Assembly (NCBI GenBank): GCA_964417785.1
Contig: CAYQJO010000189.1
Location: 1-8,585 of the forward strand
Reading direction: 5' to 3'
DNA length: 8,585 nucleotides
From: DAOTUL01 sp034437435
GTDB taxonomy: Bacteria; Chloroflexota; Anaerolineae; Aggregatilineales; Phototrophicaceae
Translations under genes and position numbers: made by a program
In this document: in pieces, positions 1 to 5,506 of the stretch
Layout: the number at the start of each line of letters is the position of its first letter
Position numbering within the stretch: the stretch's first letter is position 1
The notes under the pieces: generated by a model
Databases searched by the model: none
Told to the model about the DNA's origin: nothing
What the model saw: the letters and a program-made list of their open reading frames with translations, nothing else

Positions 1-4
1 CACC

Positions 5-31
5 GTAGGGGACGGCCCGCGTGCCGTCCTG
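5..31. repeat. GTAGGGG-tagged 20-bp palindrome, copy 1
   Basis: A GTAGGGG tag (5-11) runs into an inverted repeat. The arms are GGACGGC (10-16) and GCCGTCC (23-29), with six bases between them. If 17/22 is allowed as a mismatch, the palindrome continues through the CGCG centre at 18-21. It has the same plan (tag, then a palindrome of exactly 20 bp) as three other elements within the first 240 bases. It is probably a dispersed REP-like or MITE-like repeat. No coding sequence is seen around it. The family assignment is inferred from the four local copies only. Confidence 0.6.
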
Positions 32-48
32 CCACGACGCCAACCGCC

Positions 49-72
49 GTAGGGATGCCCAACCGGGCGTCC
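49..72. repeat. GTAGGG-tagged 20-bp palindrome, copy 2
   Basis: A GTAGGG tag (49-54) overlaps the inverted repeat GGATGCCC (53-60) / GGGCGTCC (65-72). The loop is AACC, and one pair (56/69) is T-G rather than T-A. Length and tag placement match copy 1, but the arm sequence differs, so the structure is kept better than the sequence. It ends 13 bases before the -10 box at 86-91 and therefore covers the place where a -35 box would lie. Confidence 0.6.
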
Positions 73-85
73 GCCGGCAACTGCG

Positions 86-91
86 TATAAT
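86..91 (+). promoter_or_regulatory. Consensus -10 box ahead of the oxidoreductase remnant
   Basis: The hexamer TATAAT is a perfect sigma-70-type -10 element. It lies 32 bases upstream of the GTG start at 124, which leaves room for a leader of about 25 nt. There is no good -35 hexamer at the usual 16-18 bp spacing, because that place (about 62-68) lies inside repeat copy 2. Either the -35 was replaced by the repeat, or the promoter does not need one. Confidence 0.5.
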
Positions 92-123
92 GTCAAGATA
101 CGTTAATCTACAAGGAGCGGATC

Positions 124-168
124 GTGAAAATCGCAGTCATTGGTGCGACGGGTAGAACGGGAAAGTGA
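124..168 (+). pseudogene. 14-codon remnant of a Rossmann-fold NAD(P)-binding oxidoreductase
   Basis: The frame reads VKIAVIGATGRTGK and then meets TGA at 166-168. This is the exact N-terminal signature of NmrA/SDR-type NAD(P)H-binding proteins: a first beta strand followed by the dinucleotide loop GATGRTG, with the glycines spaced as expected. Such proteins are normally 200 residues or more. The start is well supported: an AAGGAG ribosome binding site (112-117) sits six bases before the GTG, and a TATAAT box lies at 86-91. The body of the gene is missing. Seven bases after the stop a palindromic repeat begins (175), and no continuation is visible in any frame up to 337. The likely history is truncation by a repeat-associated deletion or insertion. 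A functional 14-aa leader peptide is possible but less likely. Confidence 0.7.
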
Positions 169-174
169 GGTCGC

Positions 175-199
175 GGGCGGCACATGTGCCGCCCCTACC
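175..199. repeat. Perfect 20-bp palindrome with CCCCTACC tag, copy 3
   Basis: Bases 175-194 form a perfect palindrome: arm GGGCGG, centre CACATGTG, arm CCGCCC. It runs into the tag CCCCTACC (192-199). Read on the minus strand, this is GGTAGGGG followed by the palindrome, so the copy is inverted relative to copies 1, 2 and 4. Its tag pairs with the tag of copy 4, making a larger compound inverted repeat from 175 to 240. Confidence 0.75.
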
Positions 200-215
200 A
201 CAGATCGTCATTTTG

Positions 216-240
216 GGTAGGGGTTCCACATGTGGAACCC
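216..240. repeat. Perfect 20-bp palindrome with GGTAGGGG tag, copy 4
   Basis: The tag GGTAGGGG (216-223) leads into a perfect palindrome at 221-240: arm GGGTTC, centre CACATGTG, arm GAACCC. It shares the CACATGTG centre and outer GGG/CCC with copy 3, while the inner arm bases differ with matching changes on both sides. The tag is the reverse complement of CCCCTACC in copy 3, 16 bases away. On the plus strand the hairpin is followed by GCCAATTTTT, so it could act as a weak terminator for leftover transcription from the remnant promoter at 86-91. Confidence 0.75.
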
Positions 241-337
241 GCCAATTTTTGCATCTTTTTGCACCGGTATGCAACCATGCCAACATATTGAAATGCACCT
301 TCAGCAAGCTGTCACATTGACGGCCAACACGAATTAG
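241..337. other. Non-coding stretch downstream of the methyltransferase gene
   Basis: This AT-richer stretch separates the repeat pair from the stop codon of the methyltransferase gene. It contains TTTTTGCA twice, 10 bases apart (246-253 and 256-263), and a short inverted repeat TGCA(C)CGGTATGCA around 261-272. I see no hairpin followed by a T run on the minus strand, so no clear intrinsic terminator for the leftward operon. The perfect palindromes at 175-240 are the only strong structures that transcription from the right would meet. Confidence 0.4.
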
Positions 338-802
338 TTAACGCTTCTCACCCACGAGCGGCGGGACAAAACGGCCACTGCGGCGCACATAAGCCGCATA
401 ATCCGGGTAAGCCGCTTGCAGCATCCGTTCTTCCACCATCGATTTGTAGGTGAAGAAGGGGATTAGCAGTGCGGCCAGTACCACGCCGACCGGGTGACCG
501 TGAAACAAGGCCGCACCCAGCGCCGCGATCATGACACCGGTGTAGATCGGATGGCGCACCCGGCGATAGATGCCGGTTCGGATGAGATCAGCCGAGCGGT
601 GTGGTGTGGGGAAAATACTGGGGCCGCCGTTGTTCACCCGGTTGTGTTCGGCAAAGGCTACCAGCACCAATCCTAATCCAGTCAGCATCATCACCAACCC
701 CGGCAGCCGCAGCATGTTGTCGATGACGACGGGAAATACGACGAACGCCGCTAGAATCAGCACGAATAAGACCAGTTGAACCATGACCAGTGTCCGTGCC
801 AT
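338..802 (-). CDS. Isoprenylcysteine carboxyl methyltransferase (ICMT/PEMT) family membrane protein
   Basis: A 154-residue integral membrane protein. Hydrophobic segments lie at about 5-27 and 33-51, with a longer hydrophobic hairpin at about 89-117. The family signature is clear: LIRTGIYRRVRHPIYTG (residues 73-89) and, near the C-terminus, EER (124-126) followed by YPDYAAYVRRSGRFVP (132-147). In this superfamily (ICMT, PEMT and bacterial relatives) the RHP...G and EE regions bind S-adenosylmethionine. Bacterial members methylate small molecules, lipids or unknown substrates, so no substrate is assigned. The length is usual for the short bacterial group. Its ATG follows directly on the TAA of the upstream kinase gene (TAAATG), with only a weak GAAG eight bases before it, so translation probably depends on ribosomes finishing the kinase. 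Met7 is an alternative start. It is the last gene of the operon. Family confidence is high; biological role unknown. Confidence 0.88.
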   Translation of the reverse strand: MARTLVMVQLVLFVLILAAFVVFPVVIDNMLRLPGLVMMLTGLGLVLVAFAEHNRVNNGGPSIFPTPHRSADLIRTGIYRRVRHPIYTGVMIAALGAALFHGHPVGVVLAALLIPFFTYKSMVEERMLQAAYPDYAAYVRRSGRFVPPLVGEKR

Positions 803-1960
803 TTAGATCGCTTCGCTGGTGATGGGTAGGGCAATGTGGACGTCTGTGCCTTGACCTAGCTGGCTTTCCACCCAGATGTGGCCGCTGTGCTGTTCGACAA
901 TTGCCTTGACAATCGCCAATCCCAGGCCGGTGCCTTCCTGCTTGATGTGGCGATGGGCTTTGACGCGGTAGAAGCGCTCGAACAGATGGGGAACATCGTC
1001 TTTGGGAATACCCAGGCCGTTATCGCTGATGGTGACAAGCGCTTCATCTCCCTGACGACGCAGGCTGACAGCGATGTTGCCTTCGCTCGGTGTATATTTC
1101 GCAGCGTTAGACAGTACATTGGTAACCACCTGGCCCATGCGCATCGGGTCCATCATGATGAAAATCTTCTCGTCTTCGCTCATAAATGTGAAGGTCAGAT
1201 CATGCCGGGGGAGCGAAATCTGGAATTCGGACAGGCGGAAACGCAGGAAATCGTTCAGCGACAGATTGTGCAAGGTCAGCGCTTTGCCTGCTTCCAACCG
1301 CGATAGATCGAGCAGGTCCATAATCAGATCGTTCATGCGCTGGGCCGCCGAGCGTATTTGCTGGAGAATTTCGGCCTCATCCGGGTCGGCGATGGTGCCG
1401 TTGCGTTCGAGCATGTAGACAAAATTGATAATGGTGTGAACCGGATTCTTGAGATCGTGGGAGACGGCCTGGACGAATTCGTCCTTAAGACGGCTTAACT
1501 CCTCATAATGGGTGCGTTCCCGCTGGCGCAGGTCCATGATCTCGTCACGTTGGCGCTCCAATTCCTGACGCTGCCGGTAGAGTGTCAACTGGGTGTTCAC
1601 GCGGGCCACGACTTCCTCGACCTGCAAGGGTTTGGTTACGTAATCCACCGCGCCGACGTCAAACGCCCGGACCTTATCAATGGCGGTGTCCAGGGCGCTG
1701 ACGAAGATCACAGGGATGTCGCATAATCCCTCGTCGGCTTTAAGAATCTCGCAGACTTCGTAGCCGTTCATACCTGGCATTTTCACATCAAGCAGAATCA
1801 GATCGGGCTTGGCATTCCGGGCCGCATTCAAACCCACAGGACCGCTGTTGGCCGGGCGCACCTTGTAGCCCTGTGTCGTCAACATTGAGGACAACAATTG
1901 GAGATTGGCGAACGTATCATCGACAATCAAGATATCGGCTTTGGGTTGATCTGCGTTCAT
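803..1960 (-). CDS. Receiver-histidine kinase (REC-HisKA-HATPase), soluble
   Basis: This 385-residue protein starts with a receiver domain (about 8-124). Acidic residues Asp14/Asp15, phospho-acceptor Asp58 in LILLDVKMPGMNG, Ser88 and Lys110 are all present, so it should be phosphorylatable. A helical linker (about 125-157) leads to a dimerisation/phospho-transfer helix with His168 in VSHDLKNP. The ATPase domain has the N box (Asn281-Asn285), G1 DNGLG (313-317), the F box FERFYR (327-332) and G2 GTGLGL (343-348). No membrane segment, PAS domain or DNA-binding domain is seen. The receiver at the front means that kinase activity is likely set by phosphate from another kinase, most simply the hybrid kinase encoded just upstream. 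The genes overlap by four bases (ATGA, 1957-1960), and an AGGAAG ribosome binding site (1968-1973) lies within the upstream gene. The architecture is common in bacteria with large kinase sets; partner and output are not identifiable here. Confidence 0.93.
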   Translation of the reverse strand: MNADQPKADILIVDDTFANLQLLSSMLTTQGYKVRPANSGPVGLNAARNAKPDLILLDVKMPGMNGYEVCEILKADEGLCDIPVIFVSALDTAIDKVRAFDVGAVDYVTKPLQVEEVVARVNTQLTLYRQRQELERQRDEIMDLRQRERTHYEELSRLKDEFVQAVSHDLKNPVHTIINFVYMLERNGTIADPDEAEILQQIRSAAQRMNDLIMDLLDLSRLEAGKALTLHNLSLNDFLRFRLSEFQISLPRHDLTFTFMSEDEKIFIMMDPMRMGQVVTNVLSNAAKYTPSEGNIAVSLRRQGDEALVTISDNGLGIPKDDVPHLFERFYRVKAHRHIKQEGTGLGLAIVKAIVEQHSGHIWVESQLGQGTDVHIALPITSEAI

Positions 1961-4900
1961 CTATCTGCTTCCTGCAATAATTGTAATAACTCCTCAAATT
2001 GGAACTGCTGGACCATTGTACGTAGTTGTCCGCCAACTGCCGGGTGATCCCGCTCGATGACGCTGATCAGGCGCTCGCTCTCCTCCACATCGAGACGCAC
2101 AGCAGCATGCGACAGGTTTTTCAGCCAGTCCGGCGCGAGTCTACGCAGTGTACCCGGATGCAATACAGCAGGTGACGGGTCCCCTTCATAAACATAATGG
2201 ACATCTAAGTGACGGGCAAGCTTCTCAAACAACTCGGACTCGCGGAATGGTTTGCTGATAAAGTCATCGCAGCCTACCTGACGCGAGACCACCTGATCGT
2301 GCTCAAAGACACTGGCTGTCAGCGCGATGACCGTCACGTCGCTGCGCTCCTGTTTGATGAAACGGGTGGCATCGTAACCGTTCATCACCGGCATGCGCAA
2401 ATCCATGAAGATCAGATCAGGTTGCCATCTGGCAGCGATTTCCACCGCCTCCTGACCGTTGGCAGCCCCGCGTACCATGAAACCGACACCCGCCAACATC
2501 TGCATCAACAGCCGCCGGTTTTCGCTGCGATCTTCCGCTACCAGAATCCGGAAATCGGGCTGCCCCGGCTGCAATCCGACGACCCGGCGCACCGGATCGA
2601 CGTTGGGGACATCCTGCTCCCGGACCGTGCCAACCGCAATGTGGAATCGGACCAGCGTTCCCTGGTCAGGTTGGCTGTCGATGGTGATGTCACCGCCCAT
2701 AAGCTGCACGAACTTGCGACTGATATATAAACCCAGACCGGTACCTTCCTGAATCTGATTGCTGCGGTTGGTCTGAGCGAAAGACTCAAACAGGCGCTCA
2801 ATATCCGATTCGTCGATGCCAATACCGCTGTCCTGGATAGCGAAGTAAAGACAGGCTGCGTCATAGTTCACACGCAGGTCGATGCCCCCTTCATGTGTGA
2901 ATTTGATGGCGTTGCCCATCAGGTTGATCAACACCTGGCGCAGTTTGTTGCCGTCGGCCTGCACATAATGGGGTACATTTTCCGCAATCTCGAATTCAAG
3001 ATACAGTCGCTTTTCGTCGGACTGCACCCGCAGCATCCGTTCCAGGTTATCCAGCATGGTGTACAAATCGACCGTTTGTTTGGTGAGGACTACCTGACCG
3101 GATTCAATGCGCGACATCTCAAGAATATCGTTAATCAAGCTGAGCAGATGCTCACCGCTTTGCATGATTGTACGCAGATTCTCCTCCTGTGTCGTCATTA
3201 CCGGGTCGCGCTGCATCAACTGGGCGAAACCCAGGATAGCGTTCAGCGGGGTGCGCAGTTCGTGGCTCATATTGGCAATGAACGAGCTTTTGGCGCGGCT
3301 GGCGGCTTCGGCTTCGGCTTTGGCGACTTTCAGCGCTTCTTCTGCATTCTTGCGCTCGGTCGTCACCGTCAGCGTGACCAGAATCTCCTGGGGTTGCCCA
3401 TCTTCGTCGGTTGAAAGTACACTCTCGCGGCTGCGTACCCACTCCCATCCGCCGTCCTTGCGCCGGTGACGATATTCCAGATCGTTGTGTGAATACACCC
3501 CTTCCTTTAACAGCCGTTTCCGATGTGCCAACACCATCTCGGCGTCTTCGGGGTGCAGCAGGGGGGCCAGGTCCAGCAGTTCCTCAATGGTGTAGCCCAG
3601 GAACATGGGGCGGTTGAGGAAGGTCTGGGTGCCGTTTTTGGCATTCAGGATGTAGATGGTGTCGGGAGCGTTATTGACCACACTGCGGAAACGCTGCTCG
3701 GCTTCATGCGCCAGGCGCAGCGCCTCGGCAAGTGTCTGCTCGGTTATCTTCAGCGGTGTGATGTCGTGGATGATCGAACACAGGAGTCGCTCACCATCGG
3801 TTTCGATGGGAAACATGACACTCTCAATCGTGCGATGGGTGCCGTCCGGGCGTTCGATCTCATAGCCCATCGGTGTTGAAGGGTCTATGGTCGCCTCGCC
3901 GTCAAGTAGATCGCGGACGACCCTGTGGATACGTGCTTTTAGTTCGGGAGTTCGCCGCTCCGATGGTGCCAGATTGTACTGAAGATCGCCAATGAAGGTG
4001 CCAAGCACGTCCTCCCGCATGAGGCCGGTAATCTGCTCCTGACCGCGATTCCACTCCAGAATGAGTCCCTGGCGGTCGATCAGCACGATACCATCGTTCG
4101 ATTGTTCCACAATGCTGCGGAACTTCTGCTCACTCTGGCGCAGGGCAACTTCGGCTTCTTTGAAGTCCGTGACATCGCGCACGACGCTGCACGCCATATT
4201 GCCAGCTTCTGTCTGGATGGGGAAAACCACTGACTGCAAAATCCGTTCGGTACCATCTGGGCGGACCAACCGAAACTCCTGCGGCACATTGGCCCAGCTT
4301 GCCTTGCCCGTCCGCAGGAACTCCTGAATGTTGCGCTTCAGCCGGTTGTAGGTCTCCGTGTTGCGGTGGTCGGGTGGGACAAACTGATACTGAACATCCC
4401 AGAAGAAGCGCCCGGTCACGTCCTCAGCCCGCAGACCGGTCAGGGTTTCGTTGCGCTGATTCCACTCGGTAATGCGTCCCTCGGTATCGATCAGGCGAAT
4501 GGCATCATACGACTGCTCAATGACGCTGCGAAATTTGCGCTCACTTTCCAGAAGGGCCATCTCGGCCTGTTTGCGCTGTGTGATGTCCAGAGCGCTCATG
4601 GCGACACCGATGGTCTCGCCCTCATTTGACAGCACCGGGTAGTAACTGAATATCCACCAGTTGTCATGCAGGCCGCGCTCCACCGTGACGATTTCACCGT
4701 TCAGCGCCCGATGAAAATTCTCGCGGAATGACTCAATGTAGTTCGTAGGAATATAGTCTTCAATCGGATCACCGACCTGCACTTCACGTTCGGTGACCGT
4801 GAGACTCATGCTGCGGCGGGCAGCCGCGTTAAGTGCCTGAATATACCCGTCAACCGAGATCAAGGTGAACGACTGGTGCGTGTTGTTCAGCAAAGCTTGT

Positions 4901-5442
4901 AGTCGGGCCTCACTTTCGCGGCGGGCAAGGTCGGCCCGTTTCCAGTCAGTGATGTCCTGGCCGACCGCCTGAAGCTCAAGCAAATTGCCTTCTACGTCGT
5001 AGATCGCACGGTCAATCCAGCGCTGCCAGCGTATCTCACCTGATGGCAGGATGACACGATGCTCGACTGTGCATACCGGATGAGCGGGTACCAGCGACAT
5101 CAGTGTCGCTCTTACAAGCGACTGGTCTTCGGCGGGAATCCTCGGCTCGAAACGAGTGCCGATCAGGTCTTTGCGACTGGCACCGAAGTAGCGGCAGTAG
5201 GCTTCGTTGACAAACGTCAAAACGCCATCAGCAGTCAATCGACAGATCAACTCCGTCTGATCTTCTACCACCGTGCGGTAACGTTCTTCGCTCTGTCGCA
5301 TGCGCTGCTCGCTGCGGCGGTACTGGCGCAGTTCTTCATCCCGCCGAGAAATGGCAGCTTGAAGTTGTCGGTTTTCCGCTTGCAGTGCCTTAATGCGAGC
5401 CATCAAGGCCGTTAGCATAATCGTGTCCCCGTCCGAATGCAC
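1957..5442 (-). CDS. Five-PAS hybrid histidine kinase with C-terminal receiver
   Basis: A 1161-residue cytoplasmic protein without membrane segments. After a coiled coil (about 10-50) come five PAS domains at about 52-170, 174-292, 300-432, 436-566 and 580-702. The third and fourth are close duplicates. Next is HisKA with His727 in NMSHELRTP, and an ATPase domain with Asn840-Asn844, DSGIG (871-875), FESF (885-888) and GTGLGL (900-905). A receiver follows (about 964-1080), with Glu970/Asp971, phospho-acceptor Asp1014, Thr1042 and Lys1064. The tail (about 1100-1161) is a short helical module also found at the end of the 924-aa protein upstream. All catalytic residues are intact, so it should autophosphorylate and pass phosphate to its own receiver. 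No ligand-specific residue can be read from the PAS domains. The GTG at 5442 has no ribosome binding site and lies only about 6 nt from the predicted transcript start. The ATG at 5418 (codon 9), preceded by GGGGA seven bases upstream, is the better start if that promoter is real. Confidence 0.93.
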   Translation of the reverse strand: MHSDGDTIMLTALMARIKALQAENRQLQAAISRRDEELRQYRRSEQRMRQSEERYRTVVEDQTELICRLTADGVLTFVNEAYCRYFGASRKDLIGTRFEPRIPAEDQSLVRATLMSLVPAHPVCTVEHRVILPSGEIRWQRWIDRAIYDVEGNLLELQAVGQDITDWKRADLARRESEARLQALLNNTHQSFTLISVDGYIQALNAAARRSMSLTVTEREVQVGDPIEDYIPTNYIESFRENFHRALNGEIVTVERGLHDNWWIFSYYPVLSNEGETIGVAMSALDITQRKQAEMALLESERKFRSVIEQSYDAIRLIDTEGRITEWNQRNETLTGLRAEDVTGRFFWDVQYQFVPPDHRNTETYNRLKRNIQEFLRTGKASWANVPQEFRLVRPDGTERILQSVVFPIQTEAGNMACSVVRDVTDFKEAEVALRQSEQKFRSIVEQSNDGIVLIDRQGLILEWNRGQEQITGLMREDVLGTFIGDLQYNLAPSERRTPELKARIHRVVRDLLDGEATIDPSTPMGYEIERPDGTHRTIESVMFPIETDGERLLCSIIHDITPLKITEQTLAEALRLAHEAEQRFRSVVNNAPDTIYILNAKNGTQTFLNRPMFLGYTIEELLDLAPLLHPEDAEMVLAHRKRLLKEGVYSHNDLEYRHRRKDGGWEWVRSRESVLSTDEDGQPQEILVTLTVTTERKNAEEALKVAKAEAEAASRAKSSFIANMSHELRTPLNAILGFAQLMQRDPVMTTQEENLRTIMQSGEHLLSLINDILEMSRIESGQVVLTKQTVDLYTMLDNLERMLRVQSDEKRLYLEFEIAENVPHYVQADGNKLRQVLINLMGNAIKFTHEGGIDLRVNYDAACLYFAIQDSGIGIDESDIERLFESFAQTNRSNQIQEGTGLGLYISRKFVQLMGGDITIDSQPDQGTLVRFHIAVGTVREQDVPNVDPVRRVVGLQPGQPDFRILVAEDRSENRRLLMQMLAGVGFMVRGAANGQEAVEIAARWQPDLIFMDLRMPVMNGYDATRFIKQERSDVTVIALTASVFEHDQVVSRQVGCDDFISKPFRESELFEKLARHLDVHYVYEGDPSPAVLHPGTLRRLAPDWLKNLSHAAVRLDVEESERLISVIERDHPAVGGQLRTMVQQFQFEELLQLLQEADR

Positions 5443-5506
5443 GAATACACGTTGATTTTACCACCATCAGCGAAATTCCGATAGATTGCTTGAAATATAC
5501 TGATGC
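5443..5506. other. Intergenic spacer with inverted repeat and motif shared with the upstream promoter
   Basis: These 64 bases separate the 924-aa sensor gene from the hybrid kinase gene. They contain a 6-bp inverted repeat, CATCAG (5465-5470) / CTGATG (5500-5505), 29 bases apart, and the nonamer AATTTCGCT on the minus strand (5469-5477). The nonamer recurs at the promoter of the sensor gene (8314-8322). No terminator is visible, so read-through from the sensor gene into the kinase operon is likely alongside the local promoter. Confidence 0.35.
5455..5463 (-). promoter_or_regulatory. Extended -10 promoter (TGGTAAAAT) for the hybrid-kinase operon
   Basis: Read on the minus strand, TGGTAAAAT is an extended -10 element: TG, one base, then TAAAAT, one mismatch from TATAAT. 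No -35 hexamer is visible at the normal distance, which fits extended -10 promoters. The identical nine bases lie ahead of the plus-strand antitoxin-like gene (8356-8364). Transcription would start near 5448, which favours the ATG at 5418 over the GTG at 5442 for the downstream gene. Confidence 0.45.

Noticed and set aside
1..240. CRISPR array
   Set aside because: Four repeated elements are present, but their sequences differ, their orientation changes and the spacing is irregular. They are tagged palindromes, not identical direct repeats with uniform spacers.
221..260. Strong intrinsic terminator formed by the 221-240 hairpin and following T run
   Set aside because: The T run begins only after GCCAA, and there is a complete palindrome without the usual asymmetry. 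At best it is a weak terminator for plus-strand transcription, and it is not oriented for the minus-strand operon.
1957..2145. Hpt phosphotransfer domain at the C-terminus of the hybrid kinase
   Set aside because: The tail is a helical bundle-like segment with a His (RDHP, residue 1133), but the matching residue in the homologous tail of the 924-aa protein is Phe, and the Hpt pattern around the active His is absent.
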